From positions 7,812,001 to 7,876,000 of the forward strand of contig NZ_CP023691.1 of NCBI RefSeq assembly GCF_008704855.1: a DNA stretch of 64,000 nt, written 5' to 3'. The position numbers and the translations under genes are program-made. The notes beneath the pieces are model-generated. The model had not been told where the DNA came from and did no database searches. It saw only the letters and a list, made by a program, of their open reading frames with translations. How positions within the stretch are numbered: position 1 is the stretch's first letter; the number at the start of each line of letters is the position of its first letter. Positions 53,364 to 62,339 of this stretch are shown here, piece after piece. The DNA is from Streptomyces platensis. Lineage in GTDB: Bacteria; Actinomycetota; Actinomycetes; Streptomycetales; Streptomycetaceae.

Positions 53364-54731
53364 CTAAATCCGGTCAGGTACCGGATTTCCGGCCGCCTCG
53401 ATCGCCCGGCCCACCGGGACCCGCGCCAGCAGGACAAAACCGACTGCGAAGAACGCCACCAGGGACACGATCGCGTCCCGGTAGCTCCCGGTGAGCTGAT
53501 AGGCCACCCCGAACACCAGTGGTCCCAGCCAGCTCACACCCCGGTCGCTGATCTCGTACGCGGAGAAATACTCCGCCTCCTTGCCGCGCGGCACCAGATG
53601 CGAGAACAGCGAACGCGACAGCGCCTGGCTGCCGCCCAGGACCAGCCCGATGCCCACGGCGAGCGCGAAGAACCACAGCGGCGCCTTCGCGGGCAGGAAG
53701 TACCCGGCCGCGAGGGTCAGCGCCCAGGCCACCAGCGAGCCCAGGATCGTCCGCTGTGCGCCGTACCGCCTGGCGAAGCGGCCCATCAGCAGGGCACCCG
53801 CCGCGGCCAGCACCTGCACCAGCAGGACCGCGACGATCAGCGTCGTCTGGTCCAGCTTCAGCTCCTCGGAGCCGTATACGGACGCCTGGGTGATCACCGT
53901 CTGAACCCCGTCGTTGTAGACGAGATAGGCCAGGAGGAAGGACAGGGTGAGGGGGTGGCGGCGCATCCCGCGCAGCGTCTCCCGCAGCTGCCGCCATCCC
54001 TGGCGGGGCGAGGTGCCGGGCGCTTGGGCGGCGGCCGTTCGCCGGTCGCGCAGCCGGCGCAGCGGAATCAGCGCGAAGGTGGCCCACCACAGCCCCGCCG
54101 ACGCCAGGCAGATGCGCACCGCGGTGCCCTCGGATATGCCGAGGGCTTCGTGCTTGCCGTAGAGCGCCAGATCGGCGACCAGGACCAGTGCCCCGGCCGC
54201 GTAGCCGAAGGCCCAGCCCCGGGAGGAGACCGCGTCCCGTTCGTCGGGCCGGGCGATCTGCGGCAGGAAGGAGTTGTAGAGCATCATCGACACCACGAAC
54301 GACACATTCGCGATGATCAGCAGCGCCCCGCCCAGCAGATAGCGCTCGCCGGCCAGGAAGAACATCCCCGCCGTCGCCGCCGCGCCCGCGTAGGCGCAGC
54401 AGCCCAGCAGTGGCTTCTTGCGGCCGGTCCGGTCGGCCAGCGCCCCGGCGAGCGGCATCGCCACTACGGACAGCAGCAGCGACGCGGACACCGTGTACGC
54501 ATAGAAGGAGCCCGCGCGTACCGGGAGGCCCAGCGGGTGCACATAGCCGTGCGCGTCCGCGGCGGCCTTCGCCACCGAGGTCAGGTACGGCCCGAGGAAC
54601 ACCGTCAGGACCGTCGTCGAGTAGACGCTGTTGGCCCAGTCGTACCAGTACCAGCCGCGCTGTTCGCGGCGCCGGTCGGCCGACTCGTCCAGAGCCTCCG
54701 CCGGTGCGCCGTGCACGCCTGTCCTCGTCAT
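53364..54731 (-). CDS. UMF1/Atg22-like MFS permease
   Basis: The 455-residue membrane protein has about twelve helices. The N-terminal RREQRGWYWYDWANSVYSTT is the signature of the UMF1 (Atg22-like) MFS subfamily, and motif A-like LAGALADRTGRKKPLLG follows. Substrate is unknown; relatives are annotated as amino-acid effluxers or permeases. ATG 54731 with GGGGGCGGG before it is preferred over a longer frame. It is the last gene of the yczE-like/GDPD/MFS operon (46 bp after GDPD). Confidence 0.85.
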   Translation of the reverse strand: MTRTGVHGAPAEALDESADRRREQRGWYWYDWANSVYSTTVLTVFLGPYLTSVAKAAADAHGYVHPLGLPVRAGSFYAYTVSASLLLSVVAMPLAGALADRTGRKKPLLGCCAYAGAAATAGMFFLAGERYLLGGALLIIANVSFVVSMMLYNSFLPQIARPDERDAVSSRGWAFGYAAGALVLVADLALYGKHEALGISEGTAVRICLASAGLWWATFALIPLRRLRDRRTAAAQAPGTSPRQGWRQLRETLRGMRRHPLTLSFLLAYLVYNDGVQTVITQASVYGSEELKLDQTTLIVAVLLVQVLAAAGALLMGRFARRYGAQRTILGSLVAWALTLAAGYFLPAKAPLWFFALAVGIGLVLGGSQALSRSLFSHLVPRGKEAEYFSAYEISDRGVSWLGPLVFGVAYQLTGSYRDAIVSLVAFFAVGFVLLARVPVGRAIEAAGNPVPDRI

Positions 54732-54777
54732 CCCGCCCCCGTTCACCGCGGCGGACGGCCGACGGCCCACGGGCGGC

Positions 54778-55578
54778 TCAGACCCAGCACCCCCGCTCGG
54801 TCAGCACCGTCCGCAGCGTCTCGATGTGATCGGTCATGATGCCATCCACGCCGAGATCCAGGAGGGCGGTCATCCGATCCGCGTCATTGACCGTCCAGAC
54901 GTGCACCTGCATGCCCAGCGCATGCGCGGCGCGCAGGAACAGCGGATCGACGACCGGGAGGCCGGACTGCTTCTCGGGGACCTGGACGCAGACCGCGCTG
55001 CGCCGCACCGCCGCGCCCAGCAGCCGGTCGAGCGGCAGCACTCCACGGCCGTATGAGCGCAGCCGCAGACCGGCCACCCCACGGGTGCCGAGCGAGCTCG
55101 CCATCCGCCGGCCGGCCAGCCGCTGGGCCCGCGCCACCCGGGCCTCCGAGAACGAGCCGACGCACACCCGGTCCCAGGCGCGGGTGCGCCGGAGCAGGTC
55201 CAGCAGCGGCGGCAGCGCGGCCTCGGCCTTGAGGTCGACGTTCCAGCGCGCCTCGGGGAACTCCTCCAGCAACTCCTCGAACAGCGGCAGTGGCTCCCGG
55301 CCGCCGACCCGGGCCCGGCGCACCGCCTGCCAGGGAAGCTCTCCGATCGCGCCGCGGGTGTCCGTGACGCGGTCGAGTGTCGCGTCGTGGAAGGCGACGA
55401 GCCGGCCGTCCGATGTGGCGTGCACATCGGTCTCCAGGTAGCGGTAGCCGAGGCCGACCGCGCGCCGGAAGGCGGCGGCGGTGTTCTCCAGGCCCTCGGC
55501 GTCCCCGCCCCGGTGGGCGAAGGGGAGCGGTCCGGGGTGGTCGAGATAGGCGTGGCGGATGCGTATCGCTGAGGTCAC
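54778..55578 (-). CDS. Glycerophosphodiester phosphodiesterase
   Basis: The 266-residue TIM-barrel enzyme has the family motifs FAHRGGDAEGLENTAAAFRR (HR and E-N-T), LETDVHATSDGRLVAFHDAT (ExD, HD) and a C-terminal VHVWTVNDADRMTALLDLGV DGIMTDH. It cleaves glycerophosphodiesters to glycerol-3-phosphate and an alcohol. There is no signal peptide, so it is probably cytosolic. ATG 55578 overlaps the stop of the upstream membrane protein gene (ATGA). Confidence 0.93.
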   Translation of the reverse strand: MTSAIRIRHAYLDHPGPLPFAHRGGDAEGLENTAAAFRRAVGLGYRYLETDVHATSDGRLVAFHDATLDRVTDTRGAIGELPWQAVRRARVGGREPLPLFEELLEEFPEARWNVDLKAEAALPPLLDLLRRTRAWDRVCVGSFSEARVARAQRLAGRRMASSLGTRGVAGLRLRSYGRGVLPLDRLLGAAVRRSAVCVQVPEKQSGLPVVDPLFLRAAHALGMQVHVWTVNDADRMTALLDLGVDGIMTDHIETLRTVLTERGCWV

Positions 55579-56258
55579 TCCGGCAGTATGGCGGGCTCAG
55601 GTGAAGCCTCTCCGCGGGCCACCACCGGGGACGGTTTCACGGGTGCGCCCGGGACCGCGAAACGGCGGAGGAAGAACTGCGCCAGGGGGCCGATGGCCAG
55701 CGCGTAGACGACCGTGCCGACGCCGACGGACCCGCCGAGCGCAAAGCCCGCCGCCAGCACCGTCACCTCGATGCAGGTCCGCACCAGCCGCACCGGGCGG
55801 CCGGTCCGCCGGTGCAGGCCGGTCATCAGCCCGTCGCGCGGCCCCGGGCCGTAGTCGGCGGAGATGTACAGCCCGGTCGCGGCGCCGTTCAGGAGGACGG
55901 CGCCCGCCAGCAGCGGGATACGGGCGCCCAGCGAATCCAGCTCCGGCACCCAGGCCAGCGTCGCGTCCATCACCAGCCCGAGGATCACCACATTGGACAC
56001 CGTGCCCAGGCCGGGGCGCTGGCGCAGCGGGATCCACAGCAGCAGGATGAGCGCGCCGGAGACGATGGTGACCGTGCCGATCGACAGCCCCGTATGGCGG
56101 GATATGCCCTGGTTCAGCACGCTCCATGGCTCCAGCCCCAGCTCGGCCCGCAGCATCAGGCCCATGCTCACGCCGTACAGCGTCAGCCCCGTATAGAGCT
56201 GGACCAGGCGGCGCACCGGCAGGATCCTCCGCGGGCCGGGCTCACTGATCATGGACAC
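55575..56258 (-). CDS. YczE-like membrane protein
   Basis: The 227-residue protein has five or so helices and the YczE/YitT-like segments LYGVSMGLMLRAELGLEPWS, GTVTIVSGALILLLWIPLRQ and GLYISADYGPGPRDGLMTGL. GTG 56258 is preferred because GGAGGGGG precedes it by about 7 bases; ATG 56252 is two codons later. It diverges from a MocR regulator across 101 bp. YczE genes are typically controlled by a neighbouring YczR-type MocR protein; the transported solute is unknown. Confidence 0.82.
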   Translation of the reverse strand: MSMISEPGPRRILPVRRLVQLYTGLTLYGVSMGLMLRAELGLEPWSVLNQGISRHTGLSIGTVTIVSGALILLLWIPLRQRPGLGTVSNVVILGLVMDATLAWVPELDSLGARIPLLAGAVLLNGAATGLYISADYGPGPRDGLMTGLHRRTGRPVRLVRTCIEVTVLAAGFALGGSVGVGTVVYALAIGPLAQFFLRRFAVPGAPVKPSPVVARGEASPEPAILPE

Positions 56259-56359
56259 GACTTTTCCCCCTCCTGGCAGGATTGGACCGACGCATGACAC
56301 CATGTGGCGTGTCCGGGCTCGGGAAGTAGAGCCAATTCGGGGAAGGTGGACTGATCTTC

Positions 56360-57865
56360 ATGGCTCAGTGGACTTCAGCGGTTGGCGCGGCCCAACTCGC
56401 CCGGCTGCTCCGGTCGCAGGACCCGCGCGATGCCCAACTCGCGGTCGGCGGCCGCCGGTTGCCCGCGTATCGCAGCCTCGCCGACGGTGTGCGCCTGCTC
56501 GTGCTGGAAGGCCGGATACCGGTCGCCGCCCGGCTGCCTGCCGAGCGGGAACTGGCCGCGGCCTTCGGCGTCAGCCGCACCACCGTCGCCGCCGCCTACG
56601 AGGCGCTGCGCGCCGAGGGGTTCCTGGAGTCCCGGCGCGGCTCGGGCAGTTGGACCGCCGTCCCGGCCGGCAACCCACTGCCCACCCGCGGTCTGGAACC
56701 ACTGCCCCCGGAAGCCGCCGGCTCCATGATCGACCTCGGCTGCGCCGCCCTCCCGGCCCCCGAGCCCTGGCTCACCCGCGCCGTCCAGGGCGCCATGGCC
56801 GACCTTCCGCTCTATTCCCACACCCACGGCGACTACCCGGCCGGGCTCCCCGTCCTGCGGCAGGCCCTCGCGGACCGCTACACCGCCCGCGGTATCCCCA
56901 CCATGCCGGAACAGATCATGGTGACCACCGGTGCGATGGGCGCCGTCGCCGCGATCTGCCGGCTCTGTACCGGCCCCGGCGAGCGGGTGGCCGTCGATTC
57001 GCCGTCGTACGCCAACATCCTCCAGCTGATGCGGGACGCCGGCGCCCGGCTCGTACCGGTCGCCCTCGGGGACAAGCTGGCCGGCTGGGACATCCCCGTC
57101 TGGCGCCAGGTGATGCGCGACGCGGCGCCCCGTATGGCCTATGTCGTCGCCGACTTCCACAACCCCACCGGCACCCTCGCCACCGAGGACCAGCGCCGCC
57201 GCCTCGTCGACGCCGCCCGGTCGGCCGGCACCCTGCTCGTCGTCGACGAAACCATGACCGAGCTCCGGCTGGACGAGGACACCGAACAGCCCCGGCCGGT
57301 CTGCGCGTTCGACCCGGCCGGCAGTGCGGTGATCACCGTCGGCTCGGCGAGCAAGGCGTTCTGGGCCGGGATGCGGATCGGCTGGGTGCGCGCCGCCCCT
57401 GACATCATCCGCAGCCTGGTCGCCGCCCGCGCCTACTCCGACCTGGGCTCACCGGTTCTCGAACAGCTCGCCATCGCCTCGCTCCTGGAGACCGGAGGCT
57501 GGGAGCAGGCCATCGGCATCCGCCGCGAGCAGGCCCGCGAGAATCGCGACGCCATCGTCGAGGCGCTGCACCGGCATCTGCCCGACTGGGAATTCAGCGT
57601 GCCCCGCGGCGGCCTCACCCTCTGGGCGCGGACCGGCGGACTCTCCGGCTCCCGGATCGCGGAGGCGGGGGAGCGGCTCGGCGTACGGGTGCCCTCCGGC
57701 CCGCGCTTCGGTGTCGACGGCGCCTTCGAGGGCTTCGTACGGCTGCCGTTCACGGTCAATGGGGCGGTGGCCGACGAGGCCGCGGTCCGGCTGGCCGGTG
57801 CGGCGCGACTGGTGGCGACGGGTGCGCCGGTGGAGGCGGAGCTGCGGCACACGTTCGTGGCCTGA
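56360..57865 (+). CDS. MocR-family (GntR-aminotransferase) regulator, YczR type
   Basis: The 501-residue fusion has an N-terminal GntR winged helix (about 40-110: AERELAAAFGVSRTTVAAAY EALRAEGFLES) and a fold-type-I aminotransferase domain with the PLP lysine Lys332 in GSASKAFWAGMRIGW and VVADFHNPTGT. MocR proteins use PLP or its adducts as effector. Divergence from a YczE-like gene is the defining context of the YczR subgroup. ATTGG and CCAAT elements at 56281 and 56332 in the spacer are candidate half-sites. Confidence 0.9.
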   Translation: MAQWTSAVGAAQLARLLRSQDPRDAQLAVGGRRLPAYRSLADGVRLLVLEGRIPVAARLPAERELAAAFGVSRTTVAAAYEALRAEGFLESRRGSGSWTAVPAGNPLPTRGLEPLPPEAAGSMIDLGCAALPAPEPWLTRAVQGAMADLPLYSHTHGDYPAGLPVLRQALADRYTARGIPTMPEQIMVTTGAMGAVAAICRLCTGPGERVAVDSPSYANILQLMRDAGARLVPVALGDKLAGWDIPVWRQVMRDAAPRMAYVVADFHNPTGTLATEDQRRRLVDAARSAGTLLVVDETMTELRLDEDTEQPRPVCAFDPAGSAVITVGSASKAFWAGMRIGWVRAAPDIIRSLVAARAYSDLGSPVLEQLAIASLLETGGWEQAIGIRREQARENRDAIVEALHRHLPDWEFSVPRGGLTLWARTGGLSGSRIAEAGERLGVRVPSGPRFGVDGAFEGFVRLPFTVNGAVADEAAVRLAGAARLVATGAPVEAELRHTFVA

Positions 57866-57929
57866 CGGGCGGGGCCGGCCCCGTAGTTCAGGGCTGGGCG
57901 GCCGTCAGGAGCGGGTGCGCCCCAAGGAC

Positions 57930-59741
57930 TCACCCCTCCGTTCGCACGGCCTCCACCGACCCCTTGATCACCCGGGGCTCGCCGCCCTTGTCGGTCCGCA
58001 CCCGCGTGCTCGCGCCCAACGGTTCGGCCGTGGACCCGGACTCCTTGGCCTCAGGTGCCGCCGCGGCCGCCGCGGGCCCCTCGTCCGCCGGGGGCCCGTC
58101 GTCCGCTTCCGCTCCCTCGGCGCGCACGGACGGGCCGGCCGCCACCGCCTTGCCGACGTCCATCCGCTTGCCGCCGGTCACCGGCTCGCCGGGCTCCGCC
58201 CCGTCGGCCGGGGCCGTGTGCTCCGGCAGCAGCGCCGTGACCGCCTCCCGGTGTGCCTGGCCGGTGGCGTCGTCGAGCGGATCGGGCGTGGCCGGGACCT
58301 GGAGCCGGAGCACGGGCGCGTTCCCCAGCCGCGCATAGCCCCGGCCCGGCGGCACCTGCGCCGGCGGCGTGGTGTGCGGCGGCGCCCCCAGCACCGCCCG
58401 GACCTCTTCCGCCGTGGCGGGGCCGAGCACCACCCGCGCCTTGGTGTGCGCCCGCACCGGATCGCTCAGCAGCTCGGCGGTCTCGAACTGGTCGGCCACG
58501 ACGACGGTGACCTGGGCGGCCCGGCCGTGCCGCAGCGGCACCTGTAGCCATCGCTGCGGATCGTCCCGCTCCTCCGCGACCGCGATATGGGACAGCGCCG
58601 TCGGACGGTCCGCGATGATCCACAGCGGCCGCCGGGTGTCGTCCGGCGCCGCCCCGCCGGCCTGCCGCGCACGGTTCCCCGCGATCAGCCGCCGCTCGGT
58701 CTCGTGCGAGGCCCACTCCAGCGTCGCCAGCGCCCCCGCCAGCCCGCTCTCCACCCCGAGCACGCCGGGGCGCCCGACCAGACACCCGTACTCACCGGTG
58801 CCGCTGCCGTCGATGATCAGCACATCGCCGTGCTGGAGCGCCTGGAGGGCGATCGAGCGCAGCAGTGTCGTGGCGCCGGTCCCCGGCTGCCCCAGGACGA
58901 GCAGATGCGGTTCGGTGGAGCGCTGCCCGGTACGCCAGACCACCGGCGGGGCGTCCCGGGTCTCCTCCCCGCCGGTGACCGGCAGGGTCCGCTGTACGGA
59001 GTCCGGGTCGGTGAACCCGAGCACCGTCTCGCCCGGCGAGGTGACGAAGCGCTGGGCGGCGATATCCGTGGGCAGCGCGTCCAGCACGGTCAGCGTGAGC
59101 TGATTGGCCAGCTCGTCCCACGCGAAGCGGTACTCCCGGCCCCGGCCGGCCTTGGCGTACAGCACCTGCTCGATGCGGACCCGGGACCGGTCCTCACCGT
59201 CGGTGAAGTACGCCGGGTACTTCAGCTGGAGCCGTTCCAGCCGCCCGCTGTCGTCGAAGGCGTACTCGGCGAAGGCCCGCTCCCAGTCCCCGCCGTGCGC
59301 ATACAGCGGGCTGGGGTCGCCCTCGGCGGAGAGGTAGGGCACCAGCGCCTCGTAGAGCGCCCGCAGCCGCTCGGTCTCGGCCTCGCTGGGGCCGGTCACC
59401 ACGGGCGTCCGCTCCCGCCCCGCCCAGGCCCCCGCGCCCATCACTCCGATCAGGGCGAGCAGCGGCCCGTACGGCACCAGCCACACCACCAGCACACACG
59501 CGGCCACGAAGAACGCCAGCGGCCCGCGCTGATCCTTGGGGGTGTCGGCCCAGCGTCCCCGGGCGGCCGCGCCCAGCCGGCGCAGCCCCCGGCCGATGGT
59601 GATCAGCGGATGGAACACATCGGAGGCGCTGTCGGCGGCGCTGCGCGCGAATTCGCGGCTGCGGGCGAGCGAGGCGCTGTGTGCCATACGGGCAAGTGGT
59701 GCGCTGTTGGTCAGGATGCGGGGCAGGGGGCGCCGGGCCAC
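57930..59741 (-). CDS. sffA: SpoIIIE/FtsK-like ATPase SffA
   Basis: The 603-residue protein has an N-terminal soluble helix region, two membrane segments (PLAFFVAACVLVVWLVPYGP, LLALIGVMGAGAWAG) and an FtsK/SpoIIIE-type ATPase with the Walker A loop LVLGQPGTGATTLLRSIALQ and a Walker B-like VLIIDGSG. The last 110 residues are acidic and low-complexity. The gene follows smeA, matching the S. coelicolor smeA-sffA pair in which SmeA recruits SffA to sporulation septa to help chromosome segregation. Assignment is by recalled synteny and domain type. Confidence 0.85.
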   Translation of the reverse strand: MARRPLPRILTNSAPLARMAHSASLARSREFARSAADSASDVFHPLITIGRGLRRLGAAARGRWADTPKDQRGPLAFFVAACVLVVWLVPYGPLLALIGVMGAGAWAGRERTPVVTGPSEAETERLRALYEALVPYLSAEGDPSPLYAHGGDWERAFAEYAFDDSGRLERLQLKYPAYFTDGEDRSRVRIEQVLYAKAGRGREYRFAWDELANQLTLTVLDALPTDIAAQRFVTSPGETVLGFTDPDSVQRTLPVTGGEETRDAPPVVWRTGQRSTEPHLLVLGQPGTGATTLLRSIALQALQHGDVLIIDGSGTGEYGCLVGRPGVLGVESGLAGALATLEWASHETERRLIAGNRARQAGGAAPDDTRRPLWIIADRPTALSHIAVAEERDDPQRWLQVPLRHGRAAQVTVVVADQFETAELLSDPVRAHTKARVVLGPATAEEVRAVLGAPPHTTPPAQVPPGRGYARLGNAPVLRLQVPATPDPLDDATGQAHREAVTALLPEHTAPADGAEPGEPVTGGKRMDVGKAVAAGPSVRAEGAEADDGPPADEGPAAAAAAPEAKESGSTAEPLGASTRVRTDKGGEPRVIKGSVEAVRTEG

Positions 59742-59897
59742 ATCTTCTCCTGTTGCTCGTGCGGTGGTCGTGGGGGATCGGCGGGGGCTGCGGGCCGGGG
59801 AGCGGGCGGCACACGGAGCCGCCCGGACGGGAGCCGGTGCGGCCCGTTCGGGCGGGACCCGTGGCGGTGCGCCGGAAGCGGACGGCGGCTACAGGCC

Positions 59898-60092
59898 CTA
59901 GATCTTGATCCCCCCGAGGAGGCTCGCCAGGCTCGCCCCGCCGGCTTTGATGCTGGGCGCGATGGCGGAGCTGGCGAGATAGAACCCGAAGAGCGCGGAG
60001 ACCAGAGCGTGGGACAACTTCAGGCCGTCTTTCCGGAAGAAGAGAAAGACGATGACACCGAGCAGGACGACGCCGGAAATGGACAGAATCAT
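59898..60092 (-). CDS. smeA: Small membrane protein SmeA
   Basis: The 64-residue protein has two hydrophobic helices (ILSISGVVLLGVIVFLFF and LVSALFGFYLASSAIA) separated by RKDGLKLSHA, and ends SLLGGIKI. In S. coelicolor the 63-residue SmeA is a sporulation protein that localises to septa and targets SffA. The ATG at 60092 follows CCAGGAGAG. sffA starts 156 bp downstream on the same strand. An unusual repeat block lies about 85-120 bp upstream. Confidence 0.88.
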   Translation of the reverse strand: MILSISGVVLLGVIVFLFFRKDGLKLSHALVSALFGFYLASSAIAPSIKAGGASLASLLGGIKI

Positions 60093-60173
60093 GGGGGTTC
60101 TCTCCTGGGTGGTGGGGACGGTCACCATGAGCTCTTCCAGCCTCACAGTACGTATCAAGCCACGAAAAGCTGC

Positions 60174-60211
60174 AAATGGGTGATTTGTCAGGGAAATTCC
60201 CTAAATGGGTG
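60174..60211 (-). promoter_or_regulatory. Repeat block upstream of smeA
   Basis: AAATGGGTG occurs at 60174-60182 and 60203-60211, and between them AGGGAA-A-TTCCCT (60190-60202) is a perfect palindrome. The block is AT-richer than its surroundings and lies in the smeA promoter region, so a developmental regulator may bind it. Confidence 0.5.
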
Positions 60212-60287
60212 CAGCTCCAGGGCGCGCCGGGTCCGGGTGTGCTCGGCGTGTCGCGGACCGGCCCCGCCGACCCGGCACAATCGTGGG

Positions 60288-60716
60288 GTGTCGAAGCAGA
60301 AGAACAAGCCCCGCCGCCCCGCCGCCGTCACCCCCGCCTCGCCGTGCCCCTGCGGACGCGCCGGGACCTACCGCGACTGCTGCGCCCCGATCCATCAGGG
60401 GCAGGCCGCGGCCCCGACGGCGGAGCGCCTGATGCGCTCGCGCTACAGCGCCTTCGCCGTCGGCGACACCGCATATCTGCTGCGCACCTGGCACCCGACG
60501 ACCCGCCCGGCCGGCCTCGACCTCGAACCCGCGCAGCACTGGACCGGCCTGGACATCCTCGGCACGACCGGCGGCAGCGCGTTCCACACCGAAGGCACCG
60601 TGGAATTCCGTGCCCACTACAGCCTGCACGGCCAGGCCGACAGCCAGTACGAGCACAGCCGCTTCGTCCGCGAGGGTGGCCAGTGGGTCTATCTCGACGC
60701 GCTGCCGTCGGCGTAG
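60288..60716 (+). CDS. YchJ-family SEC-C protein
   Basis: The 142-residue protein has an N-terminal SEC-C zinc motif (SPCPCGRAGTYRDCCAPIHQ) and the YchJ middle domain (TAERLMRSRYSAFAVGDTAY LLRTWHPTTRP). The second SEC-C motif of E. coli YchJ is missing, which is usual in actinobacteria. GTG 60288 is used (VSKQKNKPRRPAAV). Function is unknown; zinc binding and NTF2-like folding are expected. Confidence 0.88.
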   Translation: MSKQKNKPRRPAAVTPASPCPCGRAGTYRDCCAPIHQGQAAAPTAERLMRSRYSAFAVGDTAYLLRTWHPTTRPAGLDLEPAQHWTGLDILGTTGGSAFHTEGTVEFRAHYSLHGQADSQYEHSRFVREGGQWVYLDALPSA

Positions 60717-60768
60717 CCCGCACCCGCCGGTGCGGGCCCGCCCCCGTGCTCGCAGCGGCCGGGCCGGA

Positions 60769-61146
<378 letters not shown>

Positions 61147-61193
61147 ACCAAGACTCTAGAACGGACGCCCGCCGGTAGGGCGGCCCGACGGCC

Positions 61194-62309
61194 CTACGCG
61201 GACGACCTCTTGCCCGTCTTCTTGGCCGCGGTCTGTTTGGCCGCCGTCTTCTTGGCGGTGGCCTTCTTGGTGGCGCTCTTCGACGCGGTGCTCTTCGATG
61301 TGGTCTTCGTCGACGTGCTCTTCGAGGCCGTGCTCTTCTGGGAAGTGCCGGCGGACGCGGTCTTCCTGGCCGTCGAAGTGCCCTTCGCCCGGCCGCCGGC
61401 CGCCTTCGGGGCAGCTGCCGCCTTCTTCGCCGGAGCCTTCTTGGCGGCGCCCCGCTCCGCCTCGCCTCTCTTCGCCGTCTTCCGCCCCCGTATGGGCGTC
61501 ACGGACGCCGACTCCGCCTCCGCGTCGGCCTCCCCGCCGCCCCGGGCCGCCCGCACGCTCTTCTCCAGCGCCGCCGTGAGATCGATGACCTGGGCCCCGG
61601 ACGTGCCCGACGCGGCGGGGGCGACCGGTTCGCCCTCCAGCTTGGCGGCCACCAGCTCCTCGACGGCCTCGCGGTAGTCGTCGTGGAGTTCGGCGGGGTC
61701 CAGCTCGCCCAGGGAGTCCATCAGGGTCTCGGCCAGCGTCAGCTCGTTCTCGCGGAGCTCGACATCGTCGGGGGCCACACCGGTGACGGGCCGGATCTGA
61801 TCCGGCCACAGCAGCGTATGCATCACCAGCGCCCCGTCGTGCGCCCGCAGCATCGCCAGGGATTCCCGCCCCCGCATCGCCACCTTGCCGATCGCGACCT
61901 TGCGGTGGTCCTCCAGCGCCTCCCGCAGCAGCGCATACGGCTTGGTGGCGGCCGCCCCGTTGGGCCCCAGGTAGTAGGCCTTGTCCATCTGGAGCGGGTC
62001 GATCTCGTCGGGGTCGGTGAACGAGAGGATGGACAGCGTCTTGGCGGTGGGCATCGGCAGCCGGGACAGATCGTCGTCGGTGATCGGCACGATGGTGTCG
62101 TCGCCCGGCGCCTGGTAGCCCTTGCCGACTTCCTCGTTCGGGACTTCCTCGCCGTCCAGTTCACAGATCTTCCGGTACTGGATCTGCGCGCCGTCCTTCT
62201 CGTGGATGCGCACGAAGGACACCGACGAGGTGCGGTCGGTGGCGCTGTAGGTCTTCACGGGGATGGTGACCAGACCGAACGATATGGACCCATTCCATAT
62301 AGAACGCAT
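61194..62309 (-). CDS. ku: Ku DNA-end-binding protein
   Basis: The 371-residue protein has the bacterial Ku core (residues 1-255: MRSIWNGSISFGLVTIPVKT, CELDGEEVPNEEVGKGY, PLQMDKAYYLGP, LHDDYREAVEELVAAKLEGE). An extended tail of about 100 residues of Lys/Thr/Ser/Ala repeats (KKAPAKKAAAAPK, SKSTSTKTTSKSTASKS) follows, resembling histone H1 tails and expected to bind DNA. Ku bridges broken ends for non-homologous joining. It is transcribed divergently from the LigD-type polymerase with only 30 bp between the starts. Confidence 0.95.
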   Translation of the reverse strand: MRSIWNGSISFGLVTIPVKTYSATDRTSSVSFVRIHEKDGAQIQYRKICELDGEEVPNEEVGKGYQAPGDDTIVPITDDDLSRLPMPTAKTLSILSFTDPDEIDPLQMDKAYYLGPNGAAATKPYALLREALEDHRKVAIGKVAMRGRESLAMLRAHDGALVMHTLLWPDQIRPVTGVAPDDVELRENELTLAETLMDSLGELDPAELHDDYREAVEELVAAKLEGEPVAPAASGTSGAQVIDLTAALEKSVRAARGGGEADAEAESASVTPIRGRKTAKRGEAERGAAKKAPAKKAAAAPKAAGGRAKGTSTARKTASAGTSQKSTASKSTSTKTTSKSTASKSATKKATAKKTAAKQTAAKKTGKRSSA

Positions 62310-62339
62310 ATTTCATCCCTTGTGTGGGATTCTCATCGT

